NCBI GenBank assembly: GCA_946477805.1
Contig: CAMKZP010000207.1
Span: forward strand, 1-6,741
DNA from: an uncultured Enterobacter sp.
GTDB lineage: Bacteria; Pseudomonadota; Gammaproteobacteria; Enterobacterales; Enterobacteriaceae
Reading direction: 5' to 3'
Length of the DNA: 6,741 bases
Position 1 is the stretch's first letter. Every line of letters begins with the position of its first letter. The notes under the pieces were generated by a model, which made no database searches, was not told the origin of the DNA, and saw only the letters and a list, made by a program, of their open reading frames with translations. The position numbers and the translations under genes were made by a program. This document shows positions 1 to 5,710 of the stretch, in pieces.

Positions 1-161
1 CTAACGTACCGCTGGATCCCAACGTTCACCAGGCGATTGCGATGGTGGAATCAGAAGACGTTGAAGCCGGCAAAGTGCTGGGCGTGATGCAGAAAGGCTA
101 TACCCTGAACGGCCGTACCATTCGCGCAGCAATGGTGACCGTGGCGAAAGCGAAAGCGTAA
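1..161 (+). CDS. grpE: GrpE, nucleotide exchange factor of DnaK (C-terminal part)
   Basis: Only the last 52 codons are present, with the first complete codon at position 3 and stop TAA at 159-161. The peptide begins NVPLDPNVHQAIAMVES and ends in GYTLNGRTIRAAMVTVAKAKA, which I recognise as the C-terminal beta-domain of enterobacterial GrpE (about 197 residues in E. coli). This domain contacts the DnaK ATPase domain and promotes ADP release in the DnaK-DnaJ-GrpE chaperone cycle in the cytoplasm. The gene is convergent with corB and separated from it by a REP palindrome. Its heat-shock promoter and N-terminal coiled coil lie outside the window. Identification is secure despite the truncation by the window edge. 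Confidence 0.96.
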   Translation, partial: NVPLDPNVHQAIAMVESEDVEAGKVLGVMQKGYTLNGRTIRAAMVTVAKAKA

Positions 162-172
162 TTTGCCTGCCC

Positions 173-209
173 GTAGCGCCGGGTGGCGGCTTCGCCTGAC
201 CCGGCCTAC
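173..209. repeat. REP (repetitive extragenic palindrome) between convergent grpE and corB
   Basis: The stem is 178-188 paired with 193-205. GCCGGGT (178-184) pairs with ACCCGGC (199-205) and GGCG (185-188) with CGCC (193-196), around a GCTT loop. A two-base TG bulge (197-198) lies on the 3' arm. This matches the enterobacterial REP/PU layout as I know it, including the internal bulge and the terminal CTAC (206-209). GTAG is also present on the top strand at 173-176, so the REP-type tetranucleotide occurs on both flanks. It sits between two convergent stop codons, the usual place for a REP, and may stabilise the 3' ends of both transcripts. No T-tract follows, so it is not a classic intrinsic terminator. 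Confidence 0.85.
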
Positions 210-213
210 ATCA

Positions 214-1500
214 TTATTCAGCGACGCTTTCCCGTAGCGGCTTAACGGGCAGCACTTTCACCTGCTTAATCATATTGTCCTGAACGTCCAGGATATCAAT
301 ATCGTATTGCTCAATTCGAACTCGCGTGCCAGCCGCCGGGATCTCTTCCAGCGCTTCCAGAATCATGCCGTTTATCGTGCGCGCTTCATCTTCCGGTAAG
401 TGCCAGTTAAAGGCTTTGTTGAGTTCACGTATGTTCGCACTACCGTCAATCAGCACCGAGCCATCGTTTTGCGGCGTCACCTCTTCAGCCAGGGAAGGGG
501 ACATTGACGTCGTGAAGTCCCCGACTATCTCTTCCAGAATATCCTCGACCGTCACCAGCCCCTGAATATCGCCGTACTCATCGACCACCAGGCCGACTTT
601 CTTCTTATTGCGCTGGAACTTCACCAGCTGCGTGCTGAGGGGGGTGCCTTCCGGCACGTAGTAAATCTCGTCAGCGGCGCGGAGCATTACCTCTTTGGTG
701 AACTCGTTTTTTTCAGTCATCAGGCGATAGGCTTCACGCACGCGCAGCATGCTGATGGTGTCATCCAGCGAGTCGCGGTAAAGCACGATGCGTCCATGCG
801 GCGAGTGCGTCAGCTGGCGCACAATGGCTTTCCAGTCGTCGTTAATATCAATCCCGACGATTTCGTTGCGGGGCACCATGATGTCGTCAACGCTCACCTT
901 TTCAAGATCGAGAACCGACAGGAGCATGTCCTGATTACGGCGTGAGATCTGTGAGCGGGATTCATTCACGATGGTGCGCAGCTCGTCCTGACTGAGCGCG
1001 CTGCTGATGGTGACATCCGCTTTGATGCCGACCATGCGCATCAGCAGGCGAGTGACCAGGTTCAGCAGCCAGACCAACGGCATCATCAGAATCAACAGCG
1101 GTGCCAGCAGGAAGCTGCTCGGGTAGGCAACCTTCTCCGGATACAGCGCGGCGATGGTTTTAGGCAGCACTTCAGCAAACACCAGCACCACAAACGTCAG
1201 CACACCGGTAGCAATCGCCACGCCGGCGTTGCCGTACAGGCGCATCCCGACGATGGTACCCAGCGCAGAGGCGAGAATGTTCACGAGGTTGTTGCCGATG
1301 AGCACCAGGCTAATCAGGCGGTCCGGCTTGCGCAGCAGCTTTTCAACGCGACGTGCGGCGCGGTTACCCTGTTTGGCGCGGTGACGCAGCCGATAGCGGT
1401 TCAGCGTCATCATGCCGGTTTCCGAGCCGGAGAAATAGGCGGAGATGACCACCATGACGATCAGGGTGACGATCAGCGTGGTGGTAGAGATGTGTTCCAG
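214..1500 (-). CDS. corB: CorB/YfjD, CNNM/CorC-family inner-membrane transporter-associated protein
   Basis: The 428-residue product matches the length I remember for E. coli CorB (YfjD). In order: an N-terminal DUF21/CNNM transmembrane domain (about residues 5-165) with the motif SGSETGMMTLNR (about 24-35) and the helix segment AEVLPKT (about 109-115); a connecting cytoplasmic helix; a tandem CBS pair (about 205-335) including VDEYGDIQGLVTVEDILEEI; and a C-terminal CorC/HlyC transporter-associated domain (about 345-425). Family members bind Mg-ATP on the CBS module and have been linked to Mg2+ (Co2+) transport or efflux in the inner membrane. The first ATG in frame (1455) would remove the start of TM1 and has no ribosome-binding site. 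CTG at 1500-1498 sits 6 nt after AAAGGAG and restores the full N-terminus (LEHISTTTLIVTLIV, initiator Met presumed), so I place the start there. It follows ypjD by 18 nt, probably in one transcript. Confidence 0.93.
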   Translation of the reverse strand: MEHISTTTLIVTLIVMVVISAYFSGSETGMMTLNRYRLRHRAKQGNRAARRVEKLLRKPDRLISLVLIGNNLVNILASALGTIVGMRLYGNAGVAIATGVLTFVVLVFAEVLPKTIAALYPEKVAYPSSFLLAPLLILMMPLVWLLNLVTRLLMRMVGIKADVTISSALSQDELRTIVNESRSQISRRNQDMLLSVLDLEKVSVDDIMVPRNEIVGIDINDDWKAIVRQLTHSPHGRIVLYRDSLDDTISMLRVREAYRLMTEKNEFTKEVMLRAADEIYYVPEGTPLSTQLVKFQRNKKKVGLVVDEYGDIQGLVTVEDILEEIVGDFTTSMSPSLAEEVTPQNDGSVLIDGSANIRELNKAFNWHLPEDEARTINGMILEALEEIPAAGTRVRIEQYDIDILDVQDNMIKQVKVLPVKPLRESVAE

Positions 1501-1513
1501 GGGGAACTCCTTT
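1498..1513 (-). promoter_or_regulatory. corB ribosome-binding site with non-AUG (CUG) start
   Basis: On the minus strand AAAGGAG occupies 1513-1507, then TTCCCC (1506-1501), then CTG (1500-1498). Six-nucleotide spacing is near ideal. The in-frame codons between the upstream stop (TAA, 1521-1519) and the CTG are GTA ACA AAG GAG TTC CCC, none of which is a usual start. The next start-type codons downstream (CTG 1476, CTG 1464, ATG 1455) have no purine-rich sequence in front of them. This site therefore decides the start of corB. Confidence 0.75.
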
Positions 1514-1518
1514 GTTAC

Positions 1519-2310
1519 TTAGCCAGCAAACTGCTGTATGAAGCGGCTGCCAAAATAGGCAAGGGTGAGAATGCCTGCACCCGCTACGTTGAACCAGACA
1601 ACGCGGCGGCCGCGCCAGCCTTCGTGATAATGGCCCCATAACAGGACAATATAGACAAACCACGCGACGATGGAGAGGACCGCTTTATCGATATTCTCCA
1701 CGCTAAACAGGTTCTTCATATAAAACAGGCCAGTGCAGAGCGTTAACGTCAGCAGGACTACCCCGACCTGGGTGATGTGAAACATCTTACGCTCAATGAC
1801 CATCAGCGGCGGCATTTCATGATTGAAGGCCAGCTTTTTGTTCTTCAGCTGGTAGTCAATCCACGCGAGCTGCATGGCGTAGAGCGCGGCAATGATCAGC
1901 GTCGCGTAGGAGAACAGCGACAGGCCAATATGGACTAACATTCCCGGCGTAGCTTCCAGATGCGTAATGAATTCGTTAGGCATGAAGGTGGCTAAGGCCA
2001 GGTTGATCAGCGCGAAGGCGTAAATAATCGGCAACAGCAGCCAGCCGCGATTCTTTGACGCGACAATGGTCATCACCGTACAGATCATCAGGCTCACCAG
2101 CGAGCCCACGTTTAATACGCTCAGGTTTTGCACGCTGCCGTCGCCGGGAATGATGCGTGATTCCAGCGCAAATGCGTGGCTTATCAATGCGATCACCGCC
2201 GAAAGAATAGCCATGCGCCGCCAGCCGCTGTTTTTTTGCAGCAGGCCAGGGATGATCAGCGCGAGGCTGACAGAGTAGGCAACAAGGGCGATCAGTGCGA
2301 AAACAGGCAT
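1519..2310 (-). CDS. ypjD: YpjD, inner-membrane protein of the cytochrome c assembly (CcmC/HemX-like) family
   Basis: The product is a 263-residue polytopic protein and matches the E. coli YpjD length and sequence as I remember them. About eight hydrophobic segments are visible (roughly 3-23, 33-50, 66-84, 90-110, 126-148, 180-197, 211-227, 238-257). Histidines lie in LVHIGLS (H127) and WGHYHEGWRGRR (H227, H229), positions where related CcmC/HemX proteins carry possible haem ligands. The exact function is not established. It lies 18 nt upstream of corB and in the same frame, so the two are likely co-transcribed and may act together at the membrane. I chose ATG at 2310 because it gives the family length and lies downstream of a good promoter (2376-2348). 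The longer in-frame ATG at 2385 would lie upstream of that promoter. No strong Shine-Dalgarno precedes 2310. Confidence 0.9.
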   Translation of the reverse strand: MPVFALIALVAYSVSLALIIPGLLQKNSGWRRMAILSAVIALISHAFALESRIIPGDGSVQNLSVLNVGSLVSLMICTVMTIVASKNRGWLLLPIIYAFALINLALATFMPNEFITHLEATPGMLVHIGLSLFSYATLIIAALYAMQLAWIDYQLKNKKLAFNHEMPPLMVIERKMFHITQVGVVLLTLTLCTGLFYMKNLFSVENIDKAVLSIVAWFVYIVLLWGHYHEGWRGRRVVWFNVAGAGILTLAYFGSRFIQQFAG

Positions 2311-2347
2311 ATAGGCGTCGACAGTTGTCTTAATAAGAAAGAGAAGC

Positions 2348-2376
2348 AGTATAACGTTACGTGACGCGTGCTCCAA
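2348..2376 (-). promoter_or_regulatory. Predicted sigma-70 promoter of ypjD-corB
   Basis: Reading the minus strand, TTGGAG (2376-2371) serves as -35, then a 17-bp spacer, then TATACT (2353-2348) as -10 (5 of 6 to consensus). Transcription would start near 2341, giving a leader of about 30 nt before the ypjD ATG at 2310. The -35 is a 3/6 match, so strength is probably moderate. Confidence 0.55.
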
Positions 2377-2384
2377 CCGTTGCA

Positions 2385-2413
2385 TAACAACAAAGGCGCC
2401 TTCATGTTATACT
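2385..2413 (+). promoter_or_regulatory. Predicted extended -10 promoter of ffh
   Basis: TGT followed by TATACT (2405-2413) forms an extended -10 element with a 5/6 hexamer. At 17-bp spacing the -35 position (2385-2390, TAACAA) is poor, which is common for extended -10 promoters. Start of transcription would be near 2420, leaving a leader of about 57 nt. That leader carries a small hairpin, GTCGC (2435-2439) with GCGAC (2444-2448). The promoter is back to back with that of ypjD, with a short inverted repeat GTTG/CAAC (2379-2391) between and beside the two -35 regions. Confidence 0.55.
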
Positions 2414-2476
2414 CCGGCAAAATTCTGTGTATGTGTCGCTCACGCGACCCAACGTTTCTACCCCAGGCGAGAGACA

Positions 2477-3838
2477 ATGTTTGATAATTTAACCGATCGT
2501 TTGTCGCGCACGCTGCGCAACATCAGCGGCCGCGGACGCCTTACCGAAGAAAATGTTAAAGAGACGCTGCGCGAAGTGCGCATGGCGCTGCTCGAAGCCG
2601 ACGTGGCGCTGCCGGTCGTGCGTGATTTTATCAGCCGTGTTAAAGAGAAAGCGGTTGGTCATGAAGTGAACAAAAGCCTGACCCCGGGTCAGGAGTTCGT
2701 CAAAATCGTCCGTAACGAGCTGGTTGCGGCGATGGGCGAAGAGAACCAGGTGCTTAACCTGGCGGCTCAGCCGCCGGCAGTCGTGCTGATGGCGGGTCTA
2801 CAGGGTGCGGGTAAAACGACCAGCGTTGGTAAGCTGGGTAAATTCCTGCGTGAGAAGCACAAGAAAAAAGTGCTGGTGGTGTCTGCCGACGTGTATCGCC
2901 CGGCGGCGATCAAACAGCTGGAAACCCTGGCAGAGCAGGTTGGCGTAGATTTCTTCCCTTCCGATGTGGCCCAGAAGCCCGTCGACATCGTTAACGCGGC
3001 GCTGAAAGAAGCGAAGCTGAAATTCTACGACGTGCTGCTGGTGGATACCGCCGGTCGTCTGCACGTTGACGAAGCGATGATGGACGAGATCAAGCAGGTG
3101 CATGCTTCTATCAACCCGGTAGAAACCCTGTTTGTTGTGGATGCGATGACCGGCCAGGATGCGGCCAATACCGCGAAAGCGTTTAACGAAGCGCTGCCGT
3201 TAACCGGTGTTGTATTAACTAAAGTGGACGGCGACGCCCGCGGCGGTGCGGCGCTCTCCATTCGTCATATCACCGGTAAGCCGATTAAATTCCTCGGCGT
3301 GGGTGAGAAGACTGAGGCGCTGGAGCCGTTCCATCCGGACCGTATCGCTTCACGTATTCTCGGCATGGGCGACGTGCTGTCGCTGATTGAAGATATCGAG
3401 AGCAAGGTTGACCGCGCGCAGGCTGAAAAGCTCGCCAGCAAGCTGAAAAAAGGCGACGGTTTCGACCTGACCGACTTCCTTGAGCAGCTGCGCCAGATGA
3501 AAAACATGGGCGGTATGGCCAGTCTGATGGGCAAACTGCCGGGCATGGGCCAAATCCCCGACAACGTGAAATCCCAGATGGATGACAAGGTGCTGGTGCG
3601 TATGGAGGCGATCATCAACTCGATGACGCTGAAAGAGCGTGCGAAGCCAGAACTCATCAAGGGTTCCCGTAAGCGCCGTATCGCAGCGGGCTGCGGCATG
3701 CAGGTGCAGGACGTGAACCGCCTTCTGAAGCAGTTTGACGACATGCAGCGCATGATGAAGAAAATGAAGAAAGGCGGCATGGCGAAGATGATGCGCGGCA
3801 TGAAGGGTATGATGCCGCCAGGATTCCCTGGCCGCTGA
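2477..3838 (+). CDS. ffh: Ffh, signal recognition particle GTPase (SRP54 homologue)
   Basis: Ffh binds 4.5S RNA to form the bacterial SRP, recognises hydrophobic signal sequences on nascent chains and docks with FtsY to deliver ribosomes to the SecYEG translocon. The 453 residues equal the E. coli length. N domain: about 1-88, with ALLEADV at 37-43. G domain: about 100-295, with P-loop GLQGAGKT (107-114), DTAGR (190-194), TKVDGD (248-253) and LGMGD (295-299). M domain: about 325-453, very rich in methionine, with the RNA-binding helix-turn-helix segment SRKRRIAAGCG (397-407) and a basic Met-rich tail ending PPGFPGR. All GTPase motifs are intact. The start is fixed by the conserved MFDNLTDRLSRTLR. 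The Shine-Dalgarno is weak (AGG at 2465-2467). The gene is transcribed away from ypjD and followed by the rpsP operon on the same strand. Confidence 0.99.
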   Translation: MFDNLTDRLSRTLRNISGRGRLTEENVKETLREVRMALLEADVALPVVRDFISRVKEKAVGHEVNKSLTPGQEFVKIVRNELVAAMGEENQVLNLAAQPPAVVLMAGLQGAGKTTSVGKLGKFLREKHKKKVLVVSADVYRPAAIKQLETLAEQVGVDFFPSDVAQKPVDIVNAALKEAKLKFYDVLLVDTAGRLHVDEAMMDEIKQVHASINPVETLFVVDAMTGQDAANTAKAFNEALPLTGVVLTKVDGDARGGAALSIRHITGKPIKFLGVGEKTEALEPFHPDRIASRILGMGDVLSLIEDIESKVDRAQAEKLASKLKKGDGFDLTDFLEQLRQMKNMGGMASLMGKLPGMGQIPDNVKSQMDDKVLVRMEAIINSMTLKERAKPELIKGSRKRRIAAGCGMQVQDVNRLLKQFDDMQRMMKKMKKGGMAKMMRGMKGMMPPGFPGR

Positions 3839-3864
3839 TCGCCCTGGCTTGTTTGCCATTTTGA

Positions 3865-3930
3865 CGCCGGGGAGTGCTCGGAATGCTCGCGTACTGCGTG
3901 TACGTTCCGCTTTCTGCGTGCTCGCCGGCG
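3865..3930. repeat. GC-rich imperfect palindrome after ffh (possible box C-type repeat)
   Basis: The outer arms are CGCCGG (3865-3870) and CCGGCG (3925-3930). The inner stem is CGGAA (3879-3883) with TTCCG (3905-3909), continued by CGTAC (3890-3894) with GTACG (3900-3904) around a TGCGT loop. A six-base bulge (3884-3889) lies on the 5' arm. It starts 27 nt after the ffh stop. Size (66 bp), GC richness and imperfect symmetry resemble the intergenic box C repeats described in E. coli, but I could not compare against a consensus. Only four Ts follow (3934-3937), so it would be a poor intrinsic terminator for ffh. It may instead protect the ffh 3' end. Confidence 0.5.
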
Positions 3931-3960
3931 GCCTTTTACAGCAGACTTTACAACTGCTGA

Positions 3961-3988
3961 TTGCATTTTCCCCAAAAATCAGTAAAAT
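3961..3988 (+). promoter_or_regulatory. Predicted promoter of the rpsP-rimM-trmD-rplS operon
   Basis: TTGCAT (3961-3966) as -35, a 16-bp spacer, and TAAAAT (3983-3988) as -10 (5/6). The start would be near 3995, about 70 nt before rpsP. The bases after the -10 include a short GC run (CGGGC, 3992-3996). A GC-rich discriminator is typical of growth-rate and stringent control of ribosomal operons, but this one is only partly GC-rich. A second AT-rich hexamer (TAATAT, 4000-4005) lacks a usable -35. Confidence 0.5.
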
Positions 3989-4010
3989 TTTCGGGCTTTT
4001 AATATGACAC

Positions 4011-4045
4011 CCGGGCTCCGTTCCTCGATGGGGCCCGGTTGTTTT
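4011..4045 (+). terminator. Terminator-like hairpin in the rpsP leader (candidate attenuator)
   Basis: CCGGGCTCC (4011-4019) pairs with GGGGCCCGG (4030-4038) in a 9-bp stem with one U-G pair and a 10-nt loop. It is followed directly by TTGTTTT (4039-4045). It lies between the predicted promoter and the rpsP Shine-Dalgarno (AAGAGGA, 4054-4060), so it would act on the operon's own leader. The interrupted T-tract suggests partial rather than full termination. Alternatively it could be a terminator for transcripts reading through from ffh, or an mRNA 5' stabiliser. Confidence 0.6.
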
Positions 4046-4064
4046 ATTCACACAAGAGGATGTT

Positions 4065-4313
4065 ATGGTTACTATTCGTTTAGCTCGTCACGGCGCTAAA
4101 AAGCGTCCGTTCTACCAGGTTGTTGTGACTGACAGCCGTAATGCACGCAACGGTCGCTTCATCGAGCGCGTTGGTTTCTTCAACCCACTGGCCGCTGGCG
4201 CAGAAGAAGAAACTCGTCTGGATCTGGATCGTATCGCTCACTGGGTTGGCCAGGGCGCTACTGTTTCCGATCGCGTTGCTACGCTGATCAAAGCAGCAAA
4301 CAAAGCAGCTTAA
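4065..4313 (+). CDS. rpsP: 30S ribosomal protein S16
   Basis: The 82-residue basic protein opens MVTIRLARHGAKKRPFYQVVV and contains the family signature around DSRNARNGRFIERVGFFNP (24-42) and LDLDRIAHWVGQGA (52-65). Length equals E. coli S16. S16 binds 16S rRNA in the 5'/central domain region and is needed for 30S assembly. It is the first gene of the operon. A good Shine-Dalgarno (AAGAGGA) lies 4 nt before the ATG. Codons are strongly biased to the abundant set (CGT, CTG, GTT, GCT), as expected for a highly expressed ribosomal gene and in contrast with rimM and trmD. Residues 43-50 (LAAGAEEE) are the segment that differs most from E. coli. Confidence 0.99.
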   Translation: MVTIRLARHGAKKRPFYQVVVTDSRNARNGRFIERVGFFNPLAAGAEEETRLDLDRIAHWVGQGATVSDRVATLIKAANKAA

Positions 4314-4331
4314 TCTGTCACGGTGGTCATG

Positions 4332-4868
4332 ATGAGCAATAAAGCACCTGTTGAACCGATCGTATTGGGAAAAATGGGTTCTTGCTACGGTATCCGTGGT
4401 TGGCTCAGAGTGTTTTCCTCCACTGAAGACGCTGAAAGCATTTTTAATTACCAGCCCTGGTTTATCCAGAAGGCCGGTAAGTGGGAAACGGTCGAGCTGG
4501 AAAGCTGGCGTCACCACAATCAGGATATCGTCATTAAGCTGAAAGGCGTTGACGATCGTGATGCCGCGAATGCGCTGACTAATTGTGAAATTGTCGTGGA
4601 TTCGTCGCAGTTGCCGAAGCTGGAAGCGGGTGACTACTACTGGAAAGACCTTATGGGCTGCCAGGTGGTGACTACCGACGGCTACAGCCTGGGAAAAGTC
4701 ATTGATATGATGGAAACCGGGTCAAATGACGTTCTCGTCATTAAGGCAAACCTGAAAGATGCATTTGGCATCAAGGAGCGGTTGGTTCCGTTCCTCGATG
4801 GACAGGTTATCAAGAATGTCGATCTCACTACTCAAACGATTGAAGTAGATTGGGATCCTGGTTTTTAA
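4332..4868 (+). CDS. rimM: RimM, 16S rRNA processing / 30S maturation factor
   Basis: RimM binds S19 and helps mature the 3' (head) domain of the 30S subunit. In the predicted 178-residue protein the N-terminal beta-barrel (about 8-90) carries GKMGSCYGIRGWLRVFSS (13-30). The C-terminal PRC-barrel domain (about 97-175) carries DYYWKDLMGCQV (101-112, with the conserved YYW) and ends VDWDPGF. Three in-frame starts are possible: GTG 4323, ATG 4329 and ATG 4332. I chose 4332 because it gives the MS- N-terminus seen in relatives and puts GGTGG (4322-4326) 5 nt upstream. That Shine-Dalgarno is weak, fitting the low RimM output known for this operon in E. coli. It begins 18 nt after rpsP. E. coli RimM is 182 residues, so the variable N-terminal tail is a little shorter here. 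Confidence 0.97.
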   Translation: MSNKAPVEPIVLGKMGSCYGIRGWLRVFSSTEDAESIFNYQPWFIQKAGKWETVELESWRHHNQDIVIKLKGVDDRDAANALTNCEIVVDSSQLPKLEAGDYYWKDLMGCQVVTTDGYSLGKVIDMMETGSNDVLVIKANLKDAFGIKERLVPFLDGQVIKNVDLTTQTIEVDWDPGF

Positions 4869-4881
4869 ATTCTCCGGATAA

Positions 4882-5045
4882 ACGGTAAAAGACGGCGCTA
4901 TGTGGATTGGCATAATTAGCCTGTTTCCTGAAATGTTCCGCGCGATTACTGATTACGGGGTAACTGGCCGGGCAGTAAAAAATGGCCTGCTGAACATCCA
5001 GAGCTGGAGTCCTCGTGACTTTACTCATGACCGGCACCGTACCGT
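4882..5045 (+). promoter_or_regulatory. Possible long-range RNA structure over the trmD initiation region
   Basis: ACGGCGCT just before the trmD ATG (4892-4899) can pair with GGCACCGT inside trmD (5033-5040, about codons 45-47), with one C-A mismatch and one U-G pair. Immediately upstream, ACGGTA (4882-4887) is an exact complement of TACCGT (5040-5045). The two helices are nearly collinear and share one base (5040). They would bury the ribosome-binding region. For E. coli, a negative translational control element within the early trmD coding sequence is established. Assigning it to this pairing is my inference. Confidence 0.35.
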
Positions 5046-5667
5046 GGACGATCGTCCTTACGGCGGCGGACCGGGGATGTTAATGATGGTGCAACCCTTA
5101 CGGGACGCCATTCACACAGCAAAAGCCGCGGCAGGTGAAGGCGCAAAGGTGATTTATCTGTCACCTCAGGGACGCAAGCTTGATCAAGCGGGCGTGAGCG
5201 AACTGGCGACGAATCAAAAGCTGATTCTGGTCTGTGGACGCTACGAAGGGATAGATGAGCGCGTAATTCAAACCGAGATTGACGAAGAATGGTCTATCGG
5301 CGATTACGTTCTCAGCGGTGGTGAGTTACCCGCAATGACGCTGATTGACTCCGTTGCCCGGTTTATTCCGGGTGTACTGGGCCATGAAGCTTCGGCAACA
5401 GAAGATTCTTTTGCCGATGGATTGCTGGACTGCCCACACTATACTCGTCCTGAAGTGTTAGAAGGGATGGACGTCCCGGCAGTGTTACTGTCAGGAAACC
5501 ATGCCGAGATACGTCGCTGGCGTTTGAAGCAGTCGCTGGGCCGAACCTGGCTTAGAAGACCTGAACTTCTGGAAAACCTGGCTCTGACTGAAGAGCAAGC
5601 AACGTTGCTGGCCGAGTTCAAAACTGAACACGAGCACCAGCAGCATGAACATGATGGGAAGGCGTAA
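4900..5667 (+). CDS. trmD: TrmD, tRNA (guanine-N1-)-methyltransferase (m1G37)
   Basis: TrmD transfers a methyl group from S-adenosylmethionine to N1 of G37, next to the anticodon of tRNAs reading CUN, CCN and CGG codons, and so prevents +1 frameshifting. It works as a homodimer in the cytoplasm. The 255 residues equal the E. coli length. The SPOUT trefoil-knot domain (about 1-160) shows GGGPGM (55-60), YLSPQGR (86-92), CGRYEGIDER (112-121) and IGDYVLSGGELP (133-144). R154 and D169, reported as catalytic in E. coli, are present. A linker and C-terminal tRNA-binding domain follow (about 175-245), then a His-rich tail. The initiation region is poor (only GACGG just ahead of the ATG). The gene contains rare codons, including tandem AGA-AGA for R219-R220 (5554-5559), in keeping with low expression between two highly expressed ribosomal genes. 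Confidence 0.99.
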   Translation: MWIGIISLFPEMFRAITDYGVTGRAVKNGLLNIQSWSPRDFTHDRHRTVDDRPYGGGPGMLMMVQPLRDAIHTAKAAAGEGAKVIYLSPQGRKLDQAGVSELATNQKLILVCGRYEGIDERVIQTEIDEEWSIGDYVLSGGELPAMTLIDSVARFIPGVLGHEASATEDSFADGLLDCPHYTRPEVLEGMDVPAVLLSGNHAEIRRWRLKQSLGRTWLRRPELLENLALTEEQATLLAEFKTEHEHQQHEHDGKA

Positions 5668-5710
5668 TACGCTCCCGAATATCAGTTTACCCAGGATAAG
5701 AGATTAAATT

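Noticed and set aside
1381..1663. Overlapping open frames on both strands across the corB-ypjD junction
   Set aside because: They have no ribosome-binding sites and no family resemblance, and both real genes occupy the region fully.
2311..2385. Longer YpjD start at ATG 2385, adding 25 residues
   Set aside because: It lies upstream of the predicted ypjD promoter and exceeds the family length. The MPVFAL start at 2310 matches the orthologue.
3940..3958. Short inverted repeat AGCAG/CTGCT just before the rpsP promoter
   Set aside because: Five-base arms with a 9-nt loop are expected by chance and no T-tract or known operator fits.
3265..4051. Two long minus-strand open frames (236 and 233 codons) opposite the end of ffh and the rpsP leader
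   Set aside because: They are antisense to a perfectly conserved ffh and run through the palindrome and promoter. They show no recognisable domain and have compositions typical of shadows of GC-rich coding sequence.
4323..4331. Alternative rimM starts at GTG 4323 and ATG 4329
   Set aside because: The weak GGTGG Shine-Dalgarno overlaps or nearly abuts these codons. ATG 4332 has workable spacing and gives the usual MS- N-terminus.
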